Shown here in pieces: positions 41,155 through 49,125 of a stretch of DNA of 64,000 bases (position 1 is the stretch's first letter; the number at the start of each line of letters is the position of its first letter). Position numbers and translations under genes: made by a program. The DNA comes from Nonomuraea jiangxiensis (GTDB taxonomy: Bacteria; Actinomycetota; Actinomycetes; Streptosporangiales; Streptosporangiaceae), in NCBI RefSeq assembly GCF_900099965.1, contig NZ_FNDJ01000010.1, positions 1-64,000 on the forward strand, in the 5' to 3' direction. Under the pieces are notes generated by a model, which saw only the letters and a program-made list of their open reading frames with translations, had not been told where the DNA came from and did no database searches.

Positions 41155-42257
41155 GTCCGTCGTGCTCCCAGGGCCTGGCGCAGCTCCGACGTCACGCCCT
41201 CGACGCACTCCAGCGGGAAGCCGGGCCCCGTCGGAACGCAGATCACCCGGCGCGCGAGCTGGGCCGACACCGGCGGCGAGGGCGTCCCCCAGAGCCTGCT
41301 CTGCGACTCGAAATACGCCCTCGCCTCGAACCCGCTCGCGGCCAGGCGGGAGATGAGCGCGTCCCGGTCGGACCGGCTGGTGTCCGGTGGCAGCAGGAAC
41401 GGCGCGTGGATCCGGTTGGAGCCGCCACCGTCGTCCTGGCCGGTGAGCGGGGTGCCGGACAGGTGCTCGCGGTAGGTGTCGTAGACCAGCCGCAGCTTGC
41501 TCACCACCATGGGCAGGTCGGGCCAGGCCAGGGTCAGGTAGGCGGCGTTCAGCTCGGGCAACCGCCTGGGGTGCAGGAGAAGCCCGGGATGCCCGCCGCG
41601 CTCGTCGAGCACGTGCCCCGGCAGGCACAGCGCGCCTCCCGTGCCCGCCGCGTGGATCGGCTTGGTGAAGCTGAAGCTGAGGGCCACGAAGTCGGCCTGG
41701 CACACGGAGTTGGTGGCGTTCCGCGGAGTGCCCAGGCTCTCGCACGCGTCCAGCACGAACGGGATCCGCCTGGACGCGCACACCCGGGCGATGCCGGACC
41801 TGTCGCAGGGGGTGCCGTAGTTGTCGACGGCGATCACCGCGGCCACCGGCATCCTGTCGCAGGCGGTGGCGAGCGCGCCGACGTCCATGTTGAACGAGCC
41901 CGGGTCGACGTCGATCCACCGGGGCACGGCGCCGACCTGCGAGATGGCCGCGCCCACGGCGTGATAGGCCAGGTCCGGCGCCGCCACGTGGTCGCTCGGG
42001 CGCACACCCGCCATCGCGAGCGCCATCACGAGCGCGTCCGTACCCGAGCGGGTGGGCACGACCGACCACGACGCGGGCAGCCGCAGCTCGGTCGCCACGC
42101 AGCCGGCCACCCGGCGGGACCAGCCGCCGGCGGTGCGGTAGGTGCCGGAGAGCATGATCGCCTCCATGGCGGCCAGGAACTCCGCCTGCCGGTCCTCCGC
42201 GAGCCGATAGGGGCTGACGATGGGGAGCTTGAATCTCATCGAGTTCGCGTACGCCAT
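41151..42257 (-). CDS. DegT/DnrJ/EryC1-family PLP sugar aminotransferase
   Basis: 368 residues of the fold type I DegT/EryC1/StrS family. TRSGTDALVMALAMAGV is the phosphate-binding GT loop, DNYGTPCD and FVLDACESLGTP carry the PLP-contacting Asp, and SFSFTKPIHAAGTGGAL contains the Schiff-base Lys199. The family usually transaminates keto-sugar nucleotides to amino sugars. The neighbouring epimerase/dehydratase could make the keto substrate. Homologues with changed specificity act on cyclitols. The start is uncertain: ATG 42257 has no clear ribosome site, and ATG 42239 is an alternative. It is coupled to the next gene by an ATGA overlap. Confidence 0.85.
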   Translation of the reverse strand: MAYANSMRFKLPIVSPYRLAEDRQAEFLAAMEAIMLSGTYRTAGGWSRRVAGCVATELRLPASWSVVPTRSGTDALVMALAMAGVRPSDHVAAPDLAYHAVGAAISQVGAVPRWIDVDPGSFNMDVGALATACDRMPVAAVIAVDNYGTPCDRSGIARVCASRRIPFVLDACESLGTPRNATNSVCQADFVALSFSFTKPIHAAGTGGALCLPGHVLDERGGHPGLLLHPRRLPELNAAYLTLAWPDLPMVVSKLRLVYDTYREHLSGTPLTGQDDGGGSNRIHAPFLLPPDTSRSDRDALISRLAASGFEARAYFESQSRLWGTPSPPVSAQLARRVICVPTGPGFPLECVEGVTSELRQALGARRT

Positions 42258-42287
42258 CTGATAGTCGTTTTCTGCGCGATCGGCCGG

Positions 42288-43319
42288 TCAGGCCGCACCG
42301 GTCCAATACAGGCGGTCATCCAGCCGCTTTGTGCGCTGGTGCCGGAGAATGCCGGCGAGCCGCTCGAACCTGCCGCTCACCAGATCTTCTTCGTCGAGGT
42401 CGATCGACCGGTAGAACTCCGCCAGTTCTTCGATGCCCTGCCGAACCGTCCGGTCGAGACGCAGTCCAGGAATGGCGCGGAAAATCTTGGTGGAGTCGAT
42501 CCGATATGAGCGTTTGTCGTGCAGGCTTTCCACGGCGGCGCCGAGCGTCGAATCCGGCACCGTGGTGGTGACCAGCTCAGCGATCTCGCTGATCCGATGG
42601 CAGTTGTCGGAGCGGCCGACGTTGAATATCTCGTTGTGCACGACCTCGCGGGGAGCCTCCAGCGTGGCGATGACGGCCTGGCAGAGATCGGCCACGTGCA
42701 CGAAGGGGCGCCAGGCCAGGCCGTCGTCGCGCAGCCGTACTTCCTTGCGGACGCAGGCGAGCGCGGTCAGGAAGTTGACCACCAGGTCCAGCCGCAGGTT
42801 GGGCGAGGGGCCGAAGGCGGTGGCGTTGCGCAGGAAGGTGGGGCTGAAGTCGTCGGTGGCCAGACGCGCGATGTCGCACTCGGCCAGGTGCTTGGCGACC
42901 GCGTAGGGCGTCATCGGGCGCACCGGGTCGGCCTCCGTCAGCGGCTCACGGCTGTCGAGCCCGTAGATGCTGCAGCTGGAGGAGAACACGAAGCGGGAGA
43001 CGCCCGCCTCCCGCGCCAGCCGGGCGGTGCGCACGGCCGCCAGGTGGTTGACCTCGAACGTGAGAGCGGCGCAGAGATTGCCCAGGGGATCATTGGAAAG
43101 GGCGGCGAGATCGACAACACCGTCAACATCATGGAAATCAGCGACCTGTAGTTGCCGGATGTCACTGGATCTTTGATTTGTCCCGTTATTGCCGTCCAAC
43201 ACGCTGGCATCCCGGAAGAAGTGCGTGTCCACGCCGGTCACTTCATGGCCGGAGGCTTTCATCATTCTGGTCAGAACGGCCCCGACATAGCCCGCGGAGC
43301 CGGTGATGAGCACGCGCAT
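42288..43319 (-). CDS. NAD-dependent epimerase/dehydratase (extended SDR)
   Basis: 343 residues. MRVLITGSAGYVGAVL is the extended-SDR GxxGxxG motif, VVDLAALSNDP the sugar-nucleotide positioning strand, FVFSSSCSIYG carries the catalytic Ser, and TPYAVAKHLAE is YxxxK. It acts on a nucleotide-activated sugar as epimerase, dehydratase or reductase. It is the first gene of the four-gene operon and has a well-formed promoter (43352-43379) and AGGAGA ribosome site. Confidence 0.9.
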   Translation of the reverse strand: MRVLITGSAGYVGAVLTRMMKASGHEVTGVDTHFFRDASVLDGNNGTNQRSSDIRQLQVADFHDVDGVVDLAALSNDPLGNLCAALTFEVNHLAAVRTARLAREAGVSRFVFSSSCSIYGLDSREPLTEADPVRPMTPYAVAKHLAECDIARLATDDFSPTFLRNATAFGPSPNLRLDLVVNFLTALACVRKEVRLRDDGLAWRPFVHVADLCQAVIATLEAPREVVHNEIFNVGRSDNCHRISEIAELVTTTVPDSTLGAAVESLHDKRSYRIDSTKIFRAIPGLRLDRTVRQGIEELAEFYRSIDLDEEDLVSGRFERLAGILRHQRTKRLDDRLYWTGAA

Positions 43320-43351
43320 GGACTTCTCCTGTCGGAGGCCGGCTGCCCAGA

Positions 43352-43379
43352 ACTATAGATCACGCATTCGCCGAGTCAA
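43352..43379 (-). promoter_or_regulatory. Probable promoter of the sugar operon
   Basis: On the minus strand, TTGACT and TATAGT are separated by 16 bp, ending 33 bp before the epimerase start codon. The flanks are noticeably A/T-rich for this genome. The rest of the gap 43380-43534 shows no further recognisable element. Confidence 0.65.
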
Positions 43380-43534
43380 GGTTTTATGCCGGTAGCTCAT
43401 GCTTGCCGTCCGAATTATGTCAGCATATCTACGGCGGCAGGCGTGATTCACCATTTGTCGCGTTTGAGGAGAGGGGATAGGTATTGTCATTAATGCAGGC
43501 GATTAGCCGCGCGCCGGCACGCGGCGACCCGCGC

Positions 43535-45031
43535 TCACACCCGCTGATCGGCCCGGCCCGCAGCCGGGCGGGCGAGCGCGCGCTTGAGGATCTTGCCCGT
43601 GGGGCTCATCGGCAGCTCGTCCACGAACGACAGGTGACGCGGGTATTTGTAGGCGGCCACCCGCTCGCGGACGAAGTCGCGCAGGTCCTCGCCGGTCACC
43701 GGGGCGCGCAGGGCGACCGCCGCCGCGATCTCCTCGCCCAGCTCGGGGTGCGGCACGCCGAAGACGGCCGCCTGGCGTACGGCCGGGTGCTCGTACAGAA
43801 CCTCTTCCACCTCGCGCGGGTAGACCGTGTAGCCACCGCGGATGATCACGTCGCGGCGGCGGTCCACCAGGAAGAAGTAGCCGTCCTCGTCGACCCGGCC
43901 GAGGTCGCCGGTGTGGAACCAGCCGTCGCGCAGGGCCTCCGCGGTGGCCACGGGGTTGTTCCAGTAGCCCTTCATCACGTTGGGGCCGCGTACGACGATC
44001 TCGCCGATCTCGCCGCGCTCGGTCTCCGTGCCGTCCTCGTTGACGACCTTCATCTCGACGTCCCTGATCGGCCAGCCGATCGAGCCCGGTTTGCGGTGGT
44101 CGCCGCCCCGGTTAGTGGCCGCCACCGGGGAGGTCTCGCTCAGGCCGTACCCCTCGATGATCTCGCAGCCGAACCTGGCCTCGTACGCGCGCAGCACGTC
44201 CAGCGGCAGCGCGGCCCCGCCGGACGCGCAGACCCGCAGCATCGACATGTCCGAGGCGCCCGGATGGTCGAGCAGCGCGATGAACATGGTCGGCACGCCC
44301 TGGAAGACCGTCACCCCGTCGCGCCTGATCACCTCCAGCGCCCGCCCCGGCTCGAACCGCCGCAGCATCGTCAGCCGCGCGCCCGCCTGCACGGTGGCGT
44401 TGAGCGAGCACGTCTGGCCGAACGTGTGGTAGAGCGGCAGCGCCCCCAGCACCACGTCGTCCACGCCGAGCGCGTGCATGCGGGCCACGGTGGCGGCGTT
44501 GCCGCTCAGGTTGCCGTGGGTCAGCTCGATGCCCTTGGGCCGGCCCGTCGTCCCCGAGGTGTAGTGGATGACCGCGGTGTCGTCCGGGGCCATGGAGACG
44601 ATCTCGTGCTCGGCCGCCACCCCGCGCAGCAGCCGCCGGAACTCCTCCGGCACCACGAAGAAGCAGTCGGCCTTCGTGCCCGCCGAGCCCGCCTCGGCCG
44701 CCTCCGCGAACGCGTGCCAGGCCACCAGCAGCCGCGCCCCGCAGTCCCCCAGGTACGCCGCGATCTCACGGCGCTTCAGCAGCGGGTCGAGCGGCACCAC
44801 CACGGCCCCGACCCGCAGCACCCCGTAGTAGACGACGCCGAACTCGGGCACGTTCGGCAACATGATCGCGACCCGGTCACCGGCGCCGATCCCGCGGGCC
44901 AGCAGCAGCCCCGCGAGCCGGGCGCTCAGCTCCTCCAGCGTGCCGTAGGTGAGCCGCGCCTCGTCCAGCGTGAGCACCGCCCTGCCACCGAGCCGCTCGG
45001 CGGAGATGTGGAGCCGGTCAGCGAGGTTCAT
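43535..45031 (-). CDS. Long-chain fatty-acid/acyl-CoA ligase (AMP-binding)
   Basis: 498 residues of the ANL superfamily. The phosphate loop is YTSGTTGRPKG, then PLYHTFGQ, GYGLSETSP (A5), WFHTGDLGRVDEDGYFFLVDRRRDVI (A7/A8) and the C-terminal catalytic Lys in SPTGKILKR. It activates a carboxylic acid as acyl-AMP and loads CoA; family members prefer medium- to long-chain fatty acids. It is downstream of, and overlaps by 14 bp, the PucR regulator gene, and is divergent from a Liv-type ABC transporter. The set may therefore import and activate a branched or aromatic acid. ATG 45031 matches the normal N-terminus; upstream codons are non-homologous. Confidence 0.9.
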   Translation of the reverse strand: MNLADRLHISAERLGGRAVLTLDEARLTYGTLEELSARLAGLLLARGIGAGDRVAIMLPNVPEFGVVYYGVLRVGAVVVPLDPLLKRREIAAYLGDCGARLLVAWHAFAEAAEAGSAGTKADCFFVVPEEFRRLLRGVAAEHEIVSMAPDDTAVIHYTSGTTGRPKGIELTHGNLSGNAATVARMHALGVDDVVLGALPLYHTFGQTCSLNATVQAGARLTMLRRFEPGRALEVIRRDGVTVFQGVPTMFIALLDHPGASDMSMLRVCASGGAALPLDVLRAYEARFGCEIIEGYGLSETSPVAATNRGGDHRKPGSIGWPIRDVEMKVVNEDGTETERGEIGEIVVRGPNVMKGYWNNPVATAEALRDGWFHTGDLGRVDEDGYFFLVDRRRDVIIRGGYTVYPREVEEVLYEHPAVRQAAVFGVPHPELGEEIAAAVALRAPVTGEDLRDFVRERVAAYKYPRHLSFVDELPMSPTGKILKRALARPAAGRADQRV

Positions 45032-46412
45032 GGAAAGACCGTACGTCCACGCTCCCACGTCTCTCATTGGTCGCTGTGGCCAGTCTTTCCCGCCCGGTAT
45101 TGGTGGGCCCGCAGGTATCCGGCGCGGGCACGGCGAGAGCCGGCTGGGCGTCCTGCAGCGCGATGGCCACGAGCAGGTCGACGAGATCGTTGATCGAGCG
45201 CAGGCTGCGCCCGGTGCGTTCCTGGATCCGGCGGAGCCGGTACTGGGCGGTGTTCGGGTGGATCTGCAGCCGCTCGGCCGCGGTCCGCAGGTTCAGGTCG
45301 GCGGCGGCGAACGCCCTGATCGTGGCCGTGAGCACACCGCCGCGCGCCCGGTCCTCGGCCAGCAGCGAGGTGATGCGCGGGTCCACCAGGTGGCGGGCGG
45401 TGTCGTCGGCCTTCAGCGCCAGATACTGGAACGGCGTGATCCGCGGCAGCGCCGCCACGCCGCCCTCCTCGGGCACGAAGTCCAGCACCGCCCTGGCCTC
45501 CTGGTAGGCCTGCGGGATCTGCGCCGGGCCGGCCGACACCGTACTGATGCCCATGGCCAGCCTGATGCCCTCGTTCGCCAGGCCCTCCAGCACCGCCTGC
45601 AGCCGGTCGCACAGCTCCTCGGGATCGGCGTTCGGGCCCAGTACGGGCACCGCGACGATCTCCGACTGGCGGACGACGGACAGGGTGCGGGTGCCGTTCC
45701 CACCGGTCCTGGCGATGGCCGCGCAGGCGGCGTGCCGGGCGTCGGCGCCGCGGTCGGGTCCGGCCGTCACGGCGGTGGGCGGGCCGAGCAGCACCGCGGT
45801 CACCACCAACAGGGGCGTGCGCGCGTCCGGCGCCAGGCCGTGCGCCTGCGCCGCGGCCAGCTCCCTGCCGCTCGTCGGCACGCCCCCGGCCAGCAGCGTC
45901 TCCAGCAGGTCACGGCTCTCACGCACCGCCTCGGCGGCCGCGTACTGCTGGAACTCCATGTACGCGTTCGCCGCGTGCGTGCTGGCGAAGTCGCAGTAAC
46001 GCATCAGCGGGGCCGCCAGCGACAGCGCCGCCTCGCGCCCGGCGGGCGTTTTCCCCGCCCGCTCGACCACCGACTCCCAGAACACCTGCTGCCCGACCCG
46101 GAACGCGTTGATGTAGTCGGCCAGCGCCACCCCCGCCCTGGCCCGGCGCATCGCGGCCCGCCGGGTGAACGAGATGTCCTCGAACCTCACCGTGCGCTCC
46201 TCCAGCAACACGGCGAGCTTGGCGCTGTAGTGCTTGACCACCTGGTCCCGTACGTCGGCGTGGAAGTCCGGCCCCTGCGCCGCGTAGCCGGGGATCTCCT
46301 CGCGCATCGCCGCGACGGCGGCGTCGGCCAGCGACTGGAGGTCGCCGAGGAGCTCGGACAGGATGCGGGCGCGTTCAGCGCGGACCGGATCCGTGCTGAG
46401 AACACTGACCAT
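45018..46412 (-). CDS. PucR-family transcriptional regulator
   Basis: About 464 residues: an N-terminal helical sensory region, a GGDEF-like central domain (GPNADPEELCDRLQAVLEGLANEGIRLAMGIS), and the C-terminal helix-turn-helix FAAADLNLRTAAERLQIHPNTAQYRLRRIQERTG. It is divergent from the livGFHMK operon and co-directional with the acyl-CoA ligase, so it probably controls both. Candidate starts are ATG 46412 and ATG 46427, neither with a strong ribosome site. It belongs to the same family as the regulator at 27.5 kb but is longer. Confidence 0.85.
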   Translation of the reverse strand: MVSVLSTDPVRAERARILSELLGDLQSLADAAVAAMREEIPGYAAQGPDFHADVRDQVVKHYSAKLAVLLEERTVRFEDISFTRRAAMRRARAGVALADYINAFRVGQQVFWESVVERAGKTPAGREAALSLAAPLMRYCDFASTHAANAYMEFQQYAAAEAVRESRDLLETLLAGGVPTSGRELAAAQAHGLAPDARTPLLVVTAVLLGPPTAVTAGPDRGADARHAACAAIARTGGNGTRTLSVVRQSEIVAVPVLGPNADPEELCDRLQAVLEGLANEGIRLAMGISTVSAGPAQIPQAYQEARAVLDFVPEEGGVAALPRITPFQYLALKADDTARHLVDPRITSLLAEDRARGGVLTATIRAFAAADLNLRTAAERLQIHPNTAQYRLRRIQERTGRSLRSINDLVDLLVAIALQDAQPALAVPAPDTCGPTNTGRERLATATNERRGSVDVRSFHEPR

Positions 46413-46565
46413 GCCGGGATGATCCATGGCCATTGCCGGACGGTCAACGGGTTGTAACCGGTCCGAGACCAGCGCTGTGCTCAGAGGACAACTCGCCTGA
46501 AACATCTTGGGTCACCGTGCCCAATGCGGCCCGTGACGAGCGGCTCCTACGCTGAGCCCAACATC

Positions 46566-46578
46566 AGAACATTGTTCT
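46566..46578. promoter_or_regulatory. Palindrome AGAACA-T-TGTTCT before livG
   Basis: A perfect 6-bp-arm inverted repeat ends 12 bp before the livG start, immediately before the AGGAGG ribosome site. The AGAAC/GTTCT half-sites equal those of the KstR-like site at 31247. Position suggests repression of the transporter operon. An imperfect GGTT-GT-AACC site lies further upstream near 46450. Confidence 0.5.
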
Positions 46579-46590
46579 CCAGGAGGCCGG

Positions 46591-47415
46591 ATGCTGGAGG
46601 TACACGATCTTACCGTTCGCTTCGGGGGCATCACGGCGCTGGACGGCGTGGGCTTCGACGTGGGGCGCGGCGAGATGGTGGGGCTCATCGGGCCGAACGG
46701 CGCCGGCAAGACCACCCTGTTCAACTGCCTGACCAGGCGCTACGACGCCGACTCCGGGACCGTCTCGTACGAGGGCAGGGACCTGACCTCCGTCGCCCCG
46801 CACGCCATCGCCGAGCTGGGCATCGCCCGTACCTTCCAGAACCTTGGTTTGTTCCCGCGTATGTCCGTCAGGGACAACGTGCTGGTCGGCGCGCACCACC
46901 GCGGCCGCGGCGGATTCCTCACCGCCGGCCTGCGGCTGCCGGGGGTGCGCCGGGAGGAGCGCGCGCTGCGCGCCGACGCCGACGCCGTGCTGGAACGGCT
47001 GGGCCTGACCGGGGTGTCCGCTCATCCCGCGACCGGGCTGCCGTTCGGCACGCTCAAGCGGGTGGAGCTCGCCCGCGCCCTCATCGGCCGGCCCCGGCTG
47101 CTGCTGCTCGACGAGCCGGTGAACGGGCTGAACGCGGCCGAGGTGGAGGAGTTCGCGGGCATGCTGGGCGCGATCCGCTCCGAGTACGACCTGACCGTGA
47201 TCGTGGTCGAGCACCACATGGGGTTCGTCATGGGGATCTGCGAGCGGATCGTCTGCCTGGACTTCGGCCGCAAGATCGCCGAGGGGCCACCGGGCGAGGT
47301 GCAGCGCGACCCCGGCGTCATCGAGGCCTATCTGGGGACGGCCGTGAGCGAGGGAAGCGAGCGAACAATCGAACGCAGTAGCCGGCTCATGCGACCGACG
47401 AAGGAGGGCGCATGA
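46591..47415 (+). CDS. livG: Branched-chain-type ABC transporter ATP-binding protein LivG
   Basis: 274 residues. Walker A GPNGAGKTTLFNCL, Q-loop FQNLGLFPRMSV, signature LPFGTLKRVELARAL, Walker B LLLLDEPVNGLN, and the EHHMGFVMGICERIVCLDFGRKIAEGPP ending are typical LivG. The C-terminus has ~20 extra residues. AGGAGG precedes the ATG. It is the first gene of a livG-F-H-M-K operon and overlaps livF by 4 bp. Confidence 0.93.
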   Translation: MLEVHDLTVRFGGITALDGVGFDVGRGEMVGLIGPNGAGKTTLFNCLTRRYDADSGTVSYEGRDLTSVAPHAIAELGIARTFQNLGLFPRMSVRDNVLVGAHHRGRGGFLTAGLRLPGVRREERALRADADAVLERLGLTGVSAHPATGLPFGTLKRVELARALIGRPRLLLLDEPVNGLNAAEVEEFAGMLGAIRSEYDLTVIVVEHHMGFVMGICERIVCLDFGRKIAEGPPGEVQRDPGVIEAYLGTAVSEGSERTIERSSRLMRPTKEGA

Positions 47416-48128
47416 GCACTCTAGAGGTCGAGGATCTGACGGCCGGATACGGTGACGCCCGGGTGCTGCACGGCATCGGCCTGACCGTGGGCGAAGGGGA
47501 GATCTGCGCGATCCTCGGCCCCAACGGCGCGGGCAAGACGACCCTGCTGCGCGCGCTGTCCGGCATGATCAAGGCCCGCGGCCGGGTCCGGCTGGGCGGG
47601 ACGGACCTGGCGGGCCGCTCGCCGGACGCTCTGGCCAGGCAGGGGATCGCGCACGTGCCCGAGGGACGGGGCACGTTCATGCCGCTGACCGTCGAGGAGA
47701 ACCTGCGGCTGGGCGCGTTCGTCCGGCGCGGGCGCGACGGCGTGAACGCCGACATCGAGCGCATCCACGGCTACTTCCCGGTGCTCAAGGACCGGATGAA
47801 GCAGGCAGCGGGAAGTCTCAGCGGCGGCGAGCAGCAGATGCTGGCGATCGGCCGGGCACTCATGTCGCGCCCCCGGCTGCTGCTGCTCGACGAGCCGTCA
47901 CTCGGCCTGGCGCCGCTGGTCACCCGGGAGTTGTTCCGCATCGTCCAGGCCATCAACGCAGAGGAGCAGACCACGGTGGTCGTCGTCGAACAGAACGCAC
48001 ATCTCGCCCTCGGCATCGCCCAGCAGGCGCACGTGCTGGAGACCGGGCGGATCGTCCTGTCGGGCACGGCCGAGCAGATCAGGGCCGACGAGCAGGTCGC
48101 GCAGTCCTACCTCGGGTACCGGGTGTAG
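47412..48128 (+). CDS. livF: Branched-chain-type ABC transporter ATP-binding protein LivF
   Basis: 238 residues. Walker A GPNGAGKTTLLRAL, GIAHVPEGRGTFMPLTVEENL, signature SLSGGEQQMLAIGRAL, Walker B LLLLDEPSLGLAP, then VVVEQNAHLALGIAQQAHVLETGRIVLSG. This is a full-length LivF. The start overlaps the livG stop (ATGA), and the gene ends 3 bp before livH. Confidence 0.93.
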   Translation: MSTLEVEDLTAGYGDARVLHGIGLTVGEGEICAILGPNGAGKTTLLRALSGMIKARGRVRLGGTDLAGRSPDALARQGIAHVPEGRGTFMPLTVEENLRLGAFVRRGRDGVNADIERIHGYFPVLKDRMKQAAGSLSGGEQQMLAIGRALMSRPRLLLLDEPSLGLAPLVTRELFRIVQAINAEEQTTVVVVEQNAHLALGIAQQAHVLETGRIVLSGTAEQIRADEQVAQSYLGYRV

Positions 48129-48131
48129 CCC

Positions 48132-49013
48132 ATGGCCGGATTCCTGCAGCAGGTCGTCGAGGGGCTCGGCGCGGGCGCCATCTACGCCAGCCTGGCGCTG
48201 GCACTGGTACTGATCTACCAGTTCACCGGGATCGTGAACTTCGCCCAGGGCGAGCTGGCCATGTTCTCGACCTACATCGCCTGGCAGTGCGTGGCGGCCG
48301 GGCTGCCGTTCTGGCTGGCGCTGGTGCTGACGCTGGTGGTGTCGTTCGCGGGCGGGATGCTCATCGAACGGGTGATCATCCGGCCGGTCGAGGGCGCGCC
48401 CGAGCTCACGCTGGTGATCGTCACCGTCGGGCTGTTCATCTTCGTCAACGCCGCCGCCGGGTGGATCTGGACCTTCCTCATCAAGGACTTCCCCAACCCC
48501 TTCCCCGGCGGCGTGCTGGAGGCCGGCGGGATCCACGTGAGCATCTCCACGCTGGGCGTCCTGGGCGTGGTGGCGGTGGTCATGGGGTTGCTGTACCTGC
48601 TGTTCCGGTACACCAAGATCGGGCTGGGGATGCGGGCGGTGGCGACGAACCCGTCCTCGGCGCGGCTGGTCGGGATCCGGGTGGGGTGGATGCTCGCGCT
48701 CGGGTGGGGGCTCGCGGCCACCGTCGGGGCGGTGTCAGGGGTGCTGGTGGCGCCGGTGCTGTTCCTGGAGCCCAACATGATGGGCGGCGTCCTGATCTAC
48801 GCCTTCGCGGCGGCGACGCTCGGCGGGTTCGACAGCCCGCTGGGAGCGGTCGTGGGCGGGCTGATCGTGGGCGTGGCGGAGACGCTCGCCGGGGCCTACA
48901 TCGGGGTCATCGGGTCCGATCTCAAGGTGGGAGTGCCGCTGGTGATCATCGTCGTGGTGCTGCTGCTACGGCCACAGGGATTGTTCGGGCGAGCGGTGGT
49001 GGAGCGGGCATGA
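48132..49013 (+). CDS. livH: Branched-chain-type ABC transporter permease LivH
   Basis: 293 residues with about eight transmembrane helices. GAGAIYASLALALVLIYQFTGIVNFAQGELAMFSTYIAW is the typical LivH N-terminus and ATLGGFDSPLGAVVGGLIVGVAETL the EAA-like region. The C-terminal RAVVERA is encoded inside the first copy of a 56-bp tandem repeat, and its stop overlaps an ATG in that repeat. Confidence 0.92.
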   Translation: MAGFLQQVVEGLGAGAIYASLALALVLIYQFTGIVNFAQGELAMFSTYIAWQCVAAGLPFWLALVLTLVVSFAGGMLIERVIIRPVEGAPELTLVIVTVGLFIFVNAAAGWIWTFLIKDFPNPFPGGVLEAGGIHVSISTLGVLGVVAVVMGLLYLLFRYTKIGLGMRAVATNPSSARLVGIRVGWMLALGWGLAATVGAVSGVLVAPVLFLEPNMMGGVLIYAFAAATLGGFDSPLGAVVGGLIVGVAETLAGAYIGVIGSDLKVGVPLVIIVVVLLLRPQGLFGRAVVERA

Positions 49014-49069
49014 GCGGGACCGATTCCACGCAAGGGCTGTTGGGGCGAGCGGTGGTGGAGCGGGCATGA
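49010..49069 (+). CDS. 19-codon coupled minicistron 1 created by the repeat
   Basis: Reads MSGTDSTQGLLGRAVVERA then TGA. Its ATG overlaps the livH stop and its TGA overlaps the next ATG, an ATGA at each end. The length of 60 nt minus a 4-nt overlap equals the 56-bp repeat period, so duplication automatically keeps the chain coupled. Whether the peptide is functional is unknown; it is most likely a by-product of the duplication that allows ribosomes to reach livM. Confidence 0.5.
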   Translation: MSGTDSTQGLLGRAVVERA

Positions 49070-49125
49070 GCGGGACCGATTCCACGCAAGGGCTGTCGGG
49101 GCGAGCGGTGGTGGAGCTGGCATGA
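49066..49125 (+). CDS. 19-codon coupled minicistron 2 created by the repeat
   Basis: Reads MSGTDSTQGLSGRAVVELA then TGA, starting in the stop of minicistron 1 and ending over the livM ATG at 49122. It differs from minicistron 1 in two residues. Same interpretation: a duplicated stop/start relay rather than an independent gene. Confidence 0.5.
   Translation: MSGTDSTQGLSGRAVVELA

Noticed and set aside
41151..43319. Part of a complete aminoglycoside or macrolide sugar cluster
   Set aside because: There is no NDP-sugar synthase, dehydratase set, glycosyltransferase or aglycone biosynthesis gene next to the two enzymes.
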